A stretch of 49,558 nt of DNA. Origin: DATHSY01 sp046729855 (GTDB lineage Bacteria > Actinomycetota > UBA4738 > HRBIN12). This document shows, piece by piece, positions 32,842 to 41,713 of the stretch. Both the position numbers and the translations under genes were made by a program. Under the pieces are notes generated by a model. That model did not search any database and was not told the DNA's origin. It worked only from the letters and a program-made list of their open reading frames with translations. The first letter of the stretch is position 1. Each line of letters opens with the position of its first letter. Where the stretch lies: the NCBI GenBank assembly GCA_046729855.1, contig JBKPHM010000088.1, forward strand, positions 1-49,558, in the 5' to 3' direction.

Positions 32842-33936
32842 GTGACGCGCGCCTGGAACTTCTCCGCCGGCCCTGCCACGCTGCCGCTGCCGGTGCTGGA
32901 GCGCGCGTGGGACGAGTTCCTCGAGCTGCCGGGCGCTGGTGCGTCGGTGCTCGAGATCAGCCACCGTTCCTCAGCGTTCGAGGCGGTGATCGAAGAAGCC
33001 GAGGCGAACCTGCGCGACCTGCTCGGCATCCCGCAGACGCATCGCGTGCTGTTCCTGCAGGGCGGCGCGTCGCTTCAGTTCTCGATGGTGCCGATGAATC
33101 TGCTGCGCGGGCGGACCGCGCCGGCCGAGTACGTCCTCACCGGCACGTGGTCGAAGAAGGCACTGGCCGAGGCGCGGCGAGAGGGCCACCTGCGGGTCGC
33201 GTGGGACGGTGCGGACGGCGGCTGGCGGTCGGTCCCCGACCTGGCGAGCCTCGCGCTCGACCCCGACGCCCCGTACGTGCACGTCGCCTCGAACGAGACG
33301 ATTCAGGGCGTCCAGTTCCCCACTGGCTTCGAGCCCGCGAGCGGCCCGCCGCTCGTGTGCGACGCAAGCTCCGACTTCCTGTCCAGGCCGCTGCCGATCG
33401 ATCGATACGCGCTGCTGTACGCCGGGGCGCAGAAGAACGCCGGCATCGCCGGCCTGACGATCGTCGTGATCCGCGAGGAGGTGCTCGCAGGCGTCCGCGA
33501 CGGGCTGCCGGCGATGCTCGACTACCGGACGTACGTCGAGCACCGCTCGCTCTACAACACGCCGCCGACGTTCGCGATCTACATGCTCGTGCTCGTGACG
33601 CGGTGGCTGCGCGACGAGATCGGCGGGCTCGACGAGGTCCGCGAGCGCAACCTCGAGAAGGCTGCGCTTCTGTACGAGGCGATCGACGGGAGCGGTGGGT
33701 TCTACCGCGGGCACGCCGATCACGACGCCCGCTCAGCGATGAACGTGACCTGGCGGCTGCCCAGCGAGGAGCTCGAGCGACGGTTCGTCCGGGAGGCGAC
33801 CGACCTCGGCCTGCTCGAGCTGAAGGGCCACCGCACCGTCGGCGGCATCCGGGCGTCGATCTACAACGCCATGCCGGTCGAGGGCGTCAAGGAGCTCCGC
33901 TCCTTCATGGACGAATTCCTCGCGCGCCACGGGTAG
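32842..33936 (+). CDS. serC: Phosphoserine aminotransferase
   Basis: 364-aa fold-type I aminotransferase. It begins TRAWNFSAGPATLPLPVLERA, the standard SerC N-terminus; the PLP lysine is in YAGAQKNAGIAGLTIV; the C-terminus has the ELKGHRTVGGIRASIYNA block that binds substrate. It converts 3-phosphohydroxypyruvate and glutamate to phosphoserine in serine biosynthesis. GGGAGG lies 8 nt before the GTG at 32842. No serA or serB is adjacent. Confidence 0.95.
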   Translation: MTRAWNFSAGPATLPLPVLERAWDEFLELPGAGASVLEISHRSSAFEAVIEEAEANLRDLLGIPQTHRVLFLQGGASLQFSMVPMNLLRGRTAPAEYVLTGTWSKKALAEARREGHLRVAWDGADGGWRSVPDLASLALDPDAPYVHVASNETIQGVQFPTGFEPASGPPLVCDASSDFLSRPLPIDRYALLYAGAQKNAGIAGLTIVVIREEVLAGVRDGLPAMLDYRTYVEHRSLYNTPPTFAIYMLVLVTRWLRDEIGGLDEVRERNLEKAALLYEAIDGSGGFYRGHADHDARSAMNVTWRLPSEELERRFVREATDLGLLELKGHRTVGGIRASIYNAMPVEGVKELRSFMDEFLARHG

Positions 33937-33953
33937 CGGCTCCGAGTTGTCGG

Positions 33954-34937
33954 TCAGGGCACGATGACCGGGACACCCTCCGGCGAGCCCGCTCGGAGCG
34001 CCGCGATCGCGTCGTTCGCGCGCTCGAGCGGGAACAGCTGCGCGCGCGTCCGCACGGGGATGTTCGCGGCAACCGCGAGGAACTCCTTCCCGTCGGCGCG
34101 CGTGAGGTTCGCGACCGACCGTAGGACGCGTTCACCCCAGAGAAGCTCGTACGGGAACGACGGGATGTCGCTCATGTGGATCTCGCCGCACACGACGGTG
34201 CCGCCCGGCGCGACCGCCGAGAGCGCACGCGGCACGAGCTCCCCCGCACTTGCAAACACGATCGCGCCGTCCAGCTCCTCCGGCGGCGTGGCGTCCGAAG
34301 GCGCCGACCAGTCCGCACCTTCCGCGAGCGCGGCGCGAGCGCCCTCCTCATCCCCGGGCCGGACGAACGCGAACACGTGGCGACCCTCTGCGCGGGCGAC
34401 CTGCGCGATGATCCGCGCCGCGTTGCCGAACCCGTAGATCCCCAAGCGCTCGGCATCTCCGACGGCGCGCAGGCACCGCCAGCCGATCAGGCCACCGCAC
34501 AGCAGCGGAGCCGCGTCCACGTCGGCGAACCCCTCGGGGATCCGCAGGCACGAGATGGCGTCCGCCACGACCGCCTCTGCGTATCCGCCATCGAGGTCGT
34601 AGCCGGTGAACCGGGCGCGTCGGCACAGGTTCTCCCGGCCGCTCGTGCAGTACCGACACTCGCCGCACGTCGTCGCGAGCCAGGGGATCCCGATGCGGTC
34701 GCCGACCCGGACGCTCGTCACCGCGTCGCCGACCGCGGCGACCTCGCCGACGATCTGATGCCCCGGCACGAGCGGGAGCTTCGCGCCCGGCAGATGGCCG
34801 TCCAGGATGTGGACGTCTGTCCGGCAGACCGCGCACGCGCTCACGCGGACCACGACCTCGCTCGCGCCCGACGGTCGGTCCGGCAGCGTCCGGGACCGCA
34901 GCGGTTCGCCCGGCGCGTCGAGCACCATCGCTCGCAC
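33954..34937 (-). CDS. Zinc-dependent alcohol dehydrogenase (MDR family)
   Basis: 327-aa medium-chain dehydrogenase. The catalytic zinc site is CAVCRTDVH plus GHQIVGEV; the structural zinc site is CGECRYCTSGRENLC; the Rossmann motif is YGFGNAARI. It oxidises an alcohol or reduces an aldehyde with NAD(P); the substrate is unknown. The GTG at 34937 gives VRAMVLDAPGEPLR, which matches how the family normally begins (ATG 34928 is the alternative). It lies 17 nt after the PAC2 gene stop, probably the same transcript. Confidence 0.9.
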   Translation of the reverse strand: MRAMVLDAPGEPLRSRTLPDRPSGASEVVVRVSACAVCRTDVHILDGHLPGAKLPLVPGHQIVGEVAAVGDAVTSVRVGDRIGIPWLATTCGECRYCTSGRENLCRRARFTGYDLDGGYAEAVVADAISCLRIPEGFADVDAAPLLCGGLIGWRCLRAVGDAERLGIYGFGNAARIIAQVARAEGRHVFAFVRPGDEEGARAALAEGADWSAPSDATPPEELDGAIVFASAGELVPRALSAVAPGGTVVCGEIHMSDIPSFPYELLWGERVLRSVANLTRADGKEFLAVAANIPVRTRAQLFPLERANDAIAALRAGSPEGVPVIVP

Positions 34938-34954
34938 CGCTTCCCCCGCGGCGA

Positions 34955-35812
34955 CTAGGACGCGGACCCGTCGGGACGGTCGCGCAGGTACCGCTCGAGC
35001 TCGGCCGCGAGCTGGTCGCCGGTTGGGATGTCGCCGGAGGCCGCAGACGCCTGCTCGAGCTGCTCGACGTAGGAGACCAGCGCGGGGTCGTCCTCGATCG
35101 CCTCGCGGACCTGCCGCTCCCACACGGCGACGGCCGTCTCGATGTCATCCGTGTCGATCGGCACGTCCAGGACGTCCGACAACCTCCTCAGCAGCGCAAG
35201 GGCCGCCTTCGGGTTGGTCCCCGACGGGAGGTAGTGCGGTGCCGCCGCCCACAGCGACACGGACGGAACGCCGGCCGCGTTCGCGGCATCGTGCAGCACG
35301 CCGACGATGCCCGTCGGGCCCTCGTACGCGGACGGCGCGATCCCCAGCCGCCCGACCCACGTTGGATCCGCGCTCGCCGCCGTTACGGGCGCCGGCCGCG
35401 TGTGCGGGACGTCGGCGAGGAAGGCGCCGAGGGTCACGATCAGCGACGCCTCGACCTCTCGAGCGACGGACAGGACGGCCTGTGTGAAGGCACGCCACCT
35501 GACGTTCGGCTCGACCGCGAGGAGCAGCACGAGATGCCGACCGGACGGCAAGGCGGTGGAGAACTCGCAGGACGGCCAGGTCAGCCGGCGCGTGACGCCG
35601 TCCTGCAGCGCGACGGTCGGCCGGTTCACCTGGAAGTCGAAGAACTCCTCGGGGTCGACCGTCGCGAACGGCCGGGCGGACCACCGCTCTGCCACGTACC
35701 GAAGCGCGGTCGTCGCGGCCTCCCCGCCGTCGTTCCACCCGCCGAACGCGCACACGAGCGTCGGCGAGTGGAGACCCTCGGGACGGTAGTCGAACCGGAC
35801 GTGCTTGCTCAC
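34955..35812 (-). CDS. PAC2 family protein
   Basis: 285-aa PAC2 domain protein, the ATP-grasp-unrelated fold named after the proteasome-assembly chaperone PAC2. CAFGGWNDGGEAATTALRYV, LGAFLADVPHTRPAPVTA and YEGPTGIVGVLH are typical. Bacterial members are common in actinobacteria, and a proteasome link is inferred only from the family. The GTG at 35812 is preceded by CAGACT 6 nt upstream, close to the leaderless -10 pattern. Confidence 0.85.
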   Translation of the reverse strand: MSKHVRFDYRPEGLHSPTLVCAFGGWNDGGEAATTALRYVAERWSARPFATVDPEEFFDFQVNRPTVALQDGVTRRLTWPSCEFSTALPSGRHLVLLLAVEPNVRWRAFTQAVLSVAREVEASLIVTLGAFLADVPHTRPAPVTAASADPTWVGRLGIAPSAYEGPTGIVGVLHDAANAAGVPSVSLWAAAPHYLPSGTNPKAALALLRRLSDVLDVPIDTDDIETAVAVWERQVREAIEDDPALVSYVEQLEQASAASGDIPTGDQLAAELERYLRDRPDGSAS

Positions 35813-35874
35813 CCAAACAGTCTGAACCCAGGAGGCCCGGGCGTCAGCCGCCGGTCGGCGGCCCGGCGCGACGT

Positions 35875-36108
35875 CTACCGGTGCAGGATCGGGCAGGTCA
35901 TCGTCCGGATCACGCCGTCCACGTGCTGAATCGGCCGCAGGACGAGCTTGCCGAGCTCCTCGATCCCGGTGGCCTCGGCGCGGACGATGACGTCGAACGG
36001 GCCGGTCACGATATCCACGACCTGAACGTGGTCGAGGTCCTGGATCGCGCTCGCCACCGCCGCGCCCTTGCCCACCTCGCACTGGATCAACACGAACGCC
36101 TCGAACAC
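35875..36108 (-). CDS. Stand-alone Lrp/AsnC ligand-binding (RAM) domain protein
   Basis: 77 aa, only the AsnC-type RAM domain: MFEAFVLIQCEVGKGAAVA, VVDIVTGPFDVIVRAEAT and ELGKLVLRPIQHVDGV. It lacks the helix-turn-helix of full Lrp proteins, so it cannot bind DNA by itself. Such proteins form oligomers that bind amino acids and may modulate partners. GTG start at 36108 with a G-rich GGGGGTGATC just upstream. It is transcribed away from the kinase gene at 36136. Confidence 0.85.
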   Translation of the reverse strand: MFEAFVLIQCEVGKGAAVASAIQDLDHVQVVDIVTGPFDVIVRAEATGIEELGKLVLRPIQHVDGVIRTMTCPILHR

Positions 36109-36135
36109 GCGATCACCCCCAACCGAGCAGCTCCC

Positions 36136-37848
36136 ATGATGGCGGGCGCGGTCACGTGGCTCAAGGCATGCCGCCGAAGTTCACACGACCGTTACGTCAA
36201 GACGGTCTCCACCGATGCCGATGGCCTATCCGTGACCCTCGGGAACCCGGGCCGTGCCGGCTCGGAGGTCGATGCTGCGTCTCCGCCGGACGGTGGGTCG
36301 TCCTCGCCGGGCCACGTCGACTACCAGACCCTCGTCGAGCGGATCCCGTGCATCACCTACATGGAGGTCCACGACGGCTCATCATCGATCGGGCAGCGCA
36401 CGACCTACGTCTCGCCCCAGGTGTCACGGATCCTCGGCTTCAGCCCCGAGGAGTTCGTGAACGATCCAGAGCTCTGGAGCAAGCTCCGTCATCCGGCCGA
36501 TCGCGCCAAGGTGAATACCGCCGAGCGCGCCGCCGAGCTGGCCCATCAGGCCTTTGGCGTCGAGTACCGGATGCACACCCGGGACGGGCGCATGCTCTGG
36601 TTCCGAGACGAGGCCGTCGTCACGGAGGACCGCGAGACCGGCGGGACGTTCTGGCTGGGTGTGATGTTCGACATCACGGCCGAGAAACAGGCCGCGGACC
36701 AGGCGAACGAGGCGGAGGTGCGCTACCGCACGCTCGTCGAGACCTTGCCCGCCGTCGTCTACATCGACGACATGGACGAGCAGGCGACGAGCATCTACAC
36801 GAGCCCTCGTTCGAAGGAGCTCCTCGGCTACGACGAGCGCGACTGGGAACGCGTGCCGGACCTGTGGGTGCGGCTCCTGCATCAGGACGATCGGGACCGC
36901 GCGATGGAGGCGCAGAAGCGGCACGTCGAGACGTTCGAGCCGTTCGACGAGACGTACCGGATGGTCGCCCGCGACGGGCACGTGGTCTGGGTGCACGACG
37001 TTGCGTTCGTGATCCGGGACGACGAGGGCACCCCCAGGTACTCCCAGGGCTTCATACTCGACATCTCGAACCAGAAGCAGGCCGAGCAGGAGCTCACGGA
37101 CGCTTTGGAACGCGAGCGGGTCCAAGGCGAACGGCTCGCCAAGCTCGACGCCCTCAAGAACGCGCTGCTGCACACGCTGTCGACCGAGTTGCGGGCCCCG
37201 CTCACGGGGATCCAGGCCGGCGCGAACGCGCTGCTCCGACCCGACCTCGCGCTCGACGACGGCGGGTCGCGCGACCTCGTCCGCCAGATGGGCTCGCGGG
37301 CCCGCAAGATGGAGCGGCTCCTGAACGACCTCGTCGACCTTGACCGGCTCGGACGCGGATCGCTCCGCGCCAACCGCCTGGTGCAGGACGTTGCAGACGT
37401 CGTCCGCGCCGCCGTCGAGAAGAACGAGTCGCTCGCGGGCCGCGAGGTGCGCGTCGAGCTGGAGAGCATCACGGCCGCCGTCGACGGTCCGCAGATCCAG
37501 CGGATCGTCGAGAACCTGGTGGATAACACGGTTCGGCGCACGCCGAAGAACGCGACGATCTCGATCCGCCTGTCGAGCACCGAGGGGGGGATGGAGCTCG
37601 CCATCGAGGACGACGGCCCCGACGTGCCCGCCCACGTCCGACGCTCGATGTTCGAGCCCTTCCAGCCGGGAGGCTCGGCGACCGGAACGAACAACCCGCT
37701 CCAGGGCGGGATCGGCCTGTCACTCGTGGCGGGGCTCGTCGAGCTGCACGGGGGACGGACATGGGTCGATGAACGCGAGGGGGGCGGGTCGTCGTACCGC
37801 GTCGCCCTCCCGAACGGGCCCGTCGGAACGCCCAGTTCTTCGTTGTGA
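36136..37848 (+). CDS. Dual-PAS histidine-kinase-like protein lacking phospho-acceptor His
   Basis: About 570 aa, cytoplasmic. Two PAS/PAC units (about 55-190 and 195-320; PAC motifs EYRMHTRDGRMLWFRDEA and YRMVARDGHVVWVHD) precede a HisKA region. The catalytic position reads LSTELRAPLT, with T350 where the phospho-acceptor His should be (LSHDLKAPLT in the close relative at 39785). The ATPase N-box NLVDNTVRRTP is present, but the G1 box is DDGPDVP, with D496 replacing a glycine, while the G2 region (GGIGLSLVAGLVELHGG) is kept. The protein probably cannot autophosphorylate normally and may act as a pseudokinase. ATG 36136 or 36139 is the likely start; ribosome-binding site weak. It lies next to a PBP4-type gene and its functional-looking paralogue. 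Confidence 0.85.
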   Translation: MMAGAVTWLKACRRSSHDRYVKTVSTDADGLSVTLGNPGRAGSEVDAASPPDGGSSSPGHVDYQTLVERIPCITYMEVHDGSSSIGQRTTYVSPQVSRILGFSPEEFVNDPELWSKLRHPADRAKVNTAERAAELAHQAFGVEYRMHTRDGRMLWFRDEAVVTEDRETGGTFWLGVMFDITAEKQAADQANEAEVRYRTLVETLPAVVYIDDMDEQATSIYTSPRSKELLGYDERDWERVPDLWVRLLHQDDRDRAMEAQKRHVETFEPFDETYRMVARDGHVVWVHDVAFVIRDDEGTPRYSQGFILDISNQKQAEQELTDALERERVQGERLAKLDALKNALLHTLSTELRAPLTGIQAGANALLRPDLALDDGGSRDLVRQMGSRARKMERLLNDLVDLDRLGRGSLRANRLVQDVADVVRAAVEKNESLAGREVRVELESITAAVDGPQIQRIVENLVDNTVRRTPKNATISIRLSSTEGGMELAIEDDGPDVPAHVRRSMFEPFQPGGSATGTNNPLQGGIGLSLVAGLVELHGGRTWVDEREGGGSSYRVALPNGPVGTPSSSL

Positions 37849-37873
37849 GCCGGTTGTATCCGTGGGAGCATCC

Positions 37874-39712
37874 GTGGATCTCGGACGACGGAGCGGGCGG
37901 CTCCGCGACCGAGCGGGGGCCGAACTGAACCGCATCCGCATCTCATCACGCCGCTTGTCGTTCGCGTTCGCGACGACGCTCATCGTGCTGTCGAGCATTC
38001 CCTCGGCACCACCGGCGGCGGCGGCCGAGGCCGTGACGCTCACCGCCTCGGACACGCTCATCACAGCGCTTGACCGGATCACGTTTTCGGGCACCGTGAC
38101 CGGCGGCGCTGGATGCGTCGGCAACCGCGCCGTCCAGCTGCAGTTCCAGACCTCCGACGTAACGGTGTGGTCCCTCGTCGAGGCCGGGACGACCACGGCC
38201 GATGGGACTTATTCGTTCACCGACGGGCAGCCGTACACGGGCCGGTACCGGGTGGAGCTGCCGGTGTACGGGCTGTGCGCCCCCGTGGTGTCGAACACGG
38301 TCGACGTCAAGGTCCGTGCGCTCGTGGACACGACCGCGACGGCGAGGTCGCTCGACGCGGGGAGCTGCGTCCGCATCGAGGTCACCGTCACGCCGGACAA
38401 GTCCGGGCAGCTCGTCCAGCTCCAGCGGAAGACGGGGCAGGGATGGACGACGGTCGAGGAGCTCACCCTCGACGCGGCGTCGTCGGCGTCCACCCGCCCG
38501 TGCTTCGGGTGGGACGACATCGGGATCGTCCGGCTCCGGGCGACGTGGCCCGCGCAGGACCTCGTCAACGAGCCGGGCGTCGGCACCGCACTCGCGCTCG
38601 AGGTCGCCGAGGCGGGGTGGATGCAGAGGATCGACGAGGTGATCGGGCGCCGGGCCGTCTCCGTGAGCGCCGGTGACGACGGCATCACGGCGTACGAGCA
38701 TCGGGATGCCACAGAGCGGATCCCCGCGTCGAACGAGAAGCTGTTGCTGTCGATGGCGCTGCTCGATGCCGTCGGCCCCGGCGTGCGCATCCCGACGATC
38801 GCGGCGGCGCGCCAGGTGAAGGACGGCGTGGTCCCGGGCAACCTCTGGCTGCTCGGCCGGGGCGACCCGACCGTCGGTCCCGGGCGGCTGCGCTCGCTGG
38901 CCCGTCGCATGCGGGCGGCCGGTATCACCAAGGTCAGAGGCAGGGTCATGGGTTCGACCTCGTACTTCCGCCGCGATTGGTGGGCCGACGGATGGCGTGA
39001 GGGGATCACGCGCAACTACGTGGCGCTGCCGACCGCGCTGACGTACGACGGCAACGTCGTCCGTGGACGCGAGATCCGGGACCCCGAACGCCGTGCGGCA
39101 GCGTCGATGACGGCGCAGCTCGAGCGTCTGGGCATCAAGGTGCGCGGCAACCCCGGCGCCGGGCGCGCACCCCACGACGTCGCGGAGGTGGCTCGGGTAC
39201 AGTCGAGCCCGCTCCGCTCGATCCTGTCCAAGATGAACCGCCCATCGGACAACTTCTACGCCGAGGTCCTCGGCAAGCTGCTCGGCGTGGAGACGTCGGG
39301 AACGCCGGGCACGATCGCCAAGGGCGCGGCCGCGATCGAGGCGTTCGCCCGCGCCCACGGTGTCGCCGTCGAGGCCCACGACGGCTCGGGACTCTCCTAC
39401 CTGAACCGCGTCACCGCCGACGGCGTCGTTCGGTTGCTCTGGACGGCGAACGAGGCGAGCTGGGGGACCGCCCTGCGCAACGGCCTCGCGAGCGGAGGCC
39501 AGGGCACGCTCGCGAGTCGCCTGCACGACGTCAGGCTCCGGGCGAAGACGGGTTCGCTGGACGGCGTCTCGGCGCTTTCGGGCTGGGTCTGGCTCGAGCG
39601 GGAGGATCGTTGGGGCGAGTTCTCGATCCTGTGCTCGGGGATGGCCAAGGCACAGGCGGTCGTGATCGAGGACAAGATCGTTCGGATCCTGTCGAACCAG
39701 GCGCGAGTGTGA
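37874..39712 (+). CDS. dacB: D-Ala-D-Ala carboxypeptidase/endopeptidase (PBP4 type)
   Basis: 612-aa secreted serine peptidase of the PBP4/S13 class. A long basic n-region precedes a signal peptide (about 28-52, ending PPAAAAEA). Two Ig-like beta domains (about 55-150, 150-240) precede the catalytic domain. Active-site motifs: S286-x-x-K289 (PASNEKL), S458-D-N (PSDNFYAE) and K558-T-G (AKTGSLDGV). It trims or cleaves peptidoglycan peptides and binds penicillin. The GTG at 37874 follows GGGAG; several in-frame GTGs are nearby, so the extreme N-terminus is uncertain. It is 25 nt downstream of the pseudokinase-like gene, suggesting they are co-transcribed. Confidence 0.9.
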   Translation: MDLGRRSGRLRDRAGAELNRIRISSRRLSFAFATTLIVLSSIPSAPPAAAAEAVTLTASDTLITALDRITFSGTVTGGAGCVGNRAVQLQFQTSDVTVWSLVEAGTTTADGTYSFTDGQPYTGRYRVELPVYGLCAPVVSNTVDVKVRALVDTTATARSLDAGSCVRIEVTVTPDKSGQLVQLQRKTGQGWTTVEELTLDAASSASTRPCFGWDDIGIVRLRATWPAQDLVNEPGVGTALALEVAEAGWMQRIDEVIGRRAVSVSAGDDGITAYEHRDATERIPASNEKLLLSMALLDAVGPGVRIPTIAAARQVKDGVVPGNLWLLGRGDPTVGPGRLRSLARRMRAAGITKVRGRVMGSTSYFRRDWWADGWREGITRNYVALPTALTYDGNVVRGREIRDPERRAAASMTAQLERLGIKVRGNPGAGRAPHDVAEVARVQSSPLRSILSKMNRPSDNFYAEVLGKLLGVETSGTPGTIAKGAAAIEAFARAHGVAVEAHDGSGLSYLNRVTADGVVRLLWTANEASWGTALRNGLASGGQGTLASRLHDVRLRAKTGSLDGVSALSGWVWLEREDRWGEFSILCSGMAKAQAVVIEDKIVRILSNQARV

Positions 39713-39748
39713 GCAGACCGGTCGGATAGGCGTCGGTCGCTCGTCCCG

Positions 39749-39776
39749 TAAAGACAGTCCCCCGTCCGGCCGATGC
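39749..39776 (+). promoter_or_regulatory. Sigma-28-type promoter (TAAAG-N15-GCCGATGC)
   Basis: TAAAG at 39749-39753 and GCCGATGC at 39769-39776, spacer 15 nt. The -10 element covers the ATG at 39773, so the real start should be the next in-frame ATG, 39785, 8 nt downstream of the box (leaderless). Confidence 0.6.
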
Positions 39777-39784
39777 TTCACTCG

Positions 39785-41713
39785 ATGGAGCTGACCTCCG
39801 CGCCCGACCGCGAGGACCTGCTCGCGCGGGTCTTCGACGGAAGCGCACAGGGCATCGTTGTCGCACGCCTGGCCGACGGTCGGATCGTCCGCGTCAACGA
39901 CGCCTTCCTGTACCTCGTCGGCCGTGACGTCGACGAGGTCGTGGGCCTCACCACTGCCGAGCTGGGGGTCTTCTCCGAGCTCGGGGACGAGCACGCCCGG
40001 CGACGCCTCTTGGAGCGCGGGGGGATCGACGGGTTCGACGCGCATATCGCGACGCCATCCGGCGAGACGCGCGTCCTACGCCTGTGGGCCGAGGCGATCG
40101 GCGACGCGATCGATGGTCTGGTCGTCGTCCGCGCCTCCGACGTGCACGGTCGGGCCGCGGCGGGCGCCCGCTACTACGAGCTGCGCGAGGCCGAGGTCCG
40201 GTATCGCGCGCTCGTGGAGCAGATCCCAGCGATCACGTACACGCAGGTCGAAGACGAGGCCAGTCCGACCGGGTTCCGCGTCATCTACATCAGCCCCCAG
40301 GCGTCCCCGTTGTTGGGGTACTCGCCCCTCGACTGGCAGGACGACCCGGCGCTGTGGCTGAGGAGGCTGCACCCCGAGGACCGCGAGCGCGTCCGACTGG
40401 GCAACCTCGACGGCGCGAAGCGTGGCGCGAGGTTCGCCACCGAGTACCGGATGATCGCCCACGACGGACGCGAGGTTTGGTTCCGGGACGAGGCGGTGCG
40501 GATCGAGGACCCCATCTCCGGCGTGTCGTTCTGGCAGGGCGTGATGCTGGACATCACGTCGCAGAAGCGCGCCGCCGCGCACCACGCGGAGCTCGAGGCG
40601 AAGTACCGAACGCTCGTCGAACAGCTGCCGTCCGTGGTGTACCTCGGCGAGTACGGCCAAGACGGCGACTGGCTCTACATCAGCCCGCGCCTCGAGGCCG
40701 TCCTCGGCTACACCCCCAAGGAGTGGCTGGCGCACCCACACCCGATGGGCTCGTTCGTGCACCCCGACGACCTCGAGCGGGTCTGGGTGGAGGAGCGGCG
40801 ATCCCAGCGCGAGCACGACGCGTTCCGGTGCGAGTACCGGGTACAGGCGAAGGACGGCACGTGGGTCTGGATCCACGACGAGGCGACGGCGGTGCTCGAC
40901 GAGCACGGCAGACCGTTCGTCCTCCAGGGGACGTTGACGGACGTGACCGAGCGCAAGCGCGCCGAGCAGGAGCTGGCCGACGCGCTCGAGCGGCTGCAGG
41001 CGCTCGACCGCCTGAAGAACACGCTGCTGCATACCCTCTCGCACGACCTGAAGGCACCGCTCACGGCGATCCTCGGCGCCGCGAGCACCCTCCGGCGGCT
41101 GGACCAAGAGCTTCCTGAGGAGCAGCGCCGGACCATGCTCGAGTCCCTGCAGCACCGCACGGAGGGCATGAACGCGCTCGTGACCGACCTGCTCGATCTC
41201 GATCGCCTCGAGCAGGGGATCCTCGAGCCGCGGCGCTTCCCCGTCGACCTCGAGGACCTCGTGCGGCACCTCGTGGAGGCCTCCGAGGACCTCATGCTTC
41301 GCGACGTCTGCCTCGACACCGAACGCGTCGTGGTCCCTGTGGACCGGACCAAGGTCGAGCGGATGATCGACAACCTTCTGGCGAACGCGGCGCTGCACAC
41401 GCCGGCCGAATGCCGCGTCTGGGTGAGGGTGCGCGCCTGCGCGGGCGGCGCCGAGGTGCTCGTCGAGGACGAGGGGCCGGGAGTTCCGGACGCGCTGAAG
41501 CGGTCCGTGTTCGAGAAGTTCCGACGCGGGCCGGACAGCGAGCGCATCCCCGGCACGGGCATCGGGCTCTCGCTCGTCGCGCGGTTCGCCGAGCTGCACG
41601 GCGGCAACGTCTGGGTGGAGGACCGCCCCGGCGGCGGCGCGTCGTTCCACGTGTTCCTGCCCGCGATGGCCTCGGGGCTCATGTCCCCGGAGCAGCCGCT
41701 CAGCGCGACCTAG
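39785..41713 (+). CDS. Multi-PAS sensor histidine kinase
   Basis: 642-aa soluble kinase. A first PAS-like segment (about 10-120) is followed by two PAS/PAC units (about 135-265 and 275-395; EYRMIAHDGREVWFRDEA and EYRVQAKDGTWVWIHDEA), then HisKA with intact phospho-acceptor H420 (LSHDLKAPLTAI) and a HATPase domain with N-box NLLANAALHTP, G1 DEGPGVP and G2 GTGIGLSLVARF. It is a close paralogue of the pseudokinase at 36136 and has one more PAS domain. The start at 39785 is preferred over 39773 because the latter lies inside the sigma-28-like -10 element. No response regulator is next to it, so it is an orphan kinase. It overlaps the convergent IclR gene by 14 nt. Confidence 0.92.
   Translation: MELTSAPDREDLLARVFDGSAQGIVVARLADGRIVRVNDAFLYLVGRDVDEVVGLTTAELGVFSELGDEHARRRLLERGGIDGFDAHIATPSGETRVLRLWAEAIGDAIDGLVVVRASDVHGRAAAGARYYELREAEVRYRALVEQIPAITYTQVEDEASPTGFRVIYISPQASPLLGYSPLDWQDDPALWLRRLHPEDRERVRLGNLDGAKRGARFATEYRMIAHDGREVWFRDEAVRIEDPISGVSFWQGVMLDITSQKRAAAHHAELEAKYRTLVEQLPSVVYLGEYGQDGDWLYISPRLEAVLGYTPKEWLAHPHPMGSFVHPDDLERVWVEERRSQREHDAFRCEYRVQAKDGTWVWIHDEATAVLDEHGRPFVLQGTLTDVTERKRAEQELADALERLQALDRLKNTLLHTLSHDLKAPLTAILGAASTLRRLDQELPEEQRRTMLESLQHRTEGMNALVTDLLDLDRLEQGILEPRRFPVDLEDLVRHLVEASEDLMLRDVCLDTERVVVPVDRTKVERMIDNLLANAALHTPAECRVWVRVRACAGGAEVLVEDEGPGVPDALKRSVFEKFRRGPDSERIPGTGIGLSLVARFAELHGGNVWVEDRPGGGASFHVFLPAMASGLMSPEQPLSAT

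Noticed and set aside
37946..40045. A 699-codon minus-strand open frame
   Set aside because: Antisense shadow of the PBP4 gene; Arg/Pro/His-rich composition typical of G+C-driven open frames.
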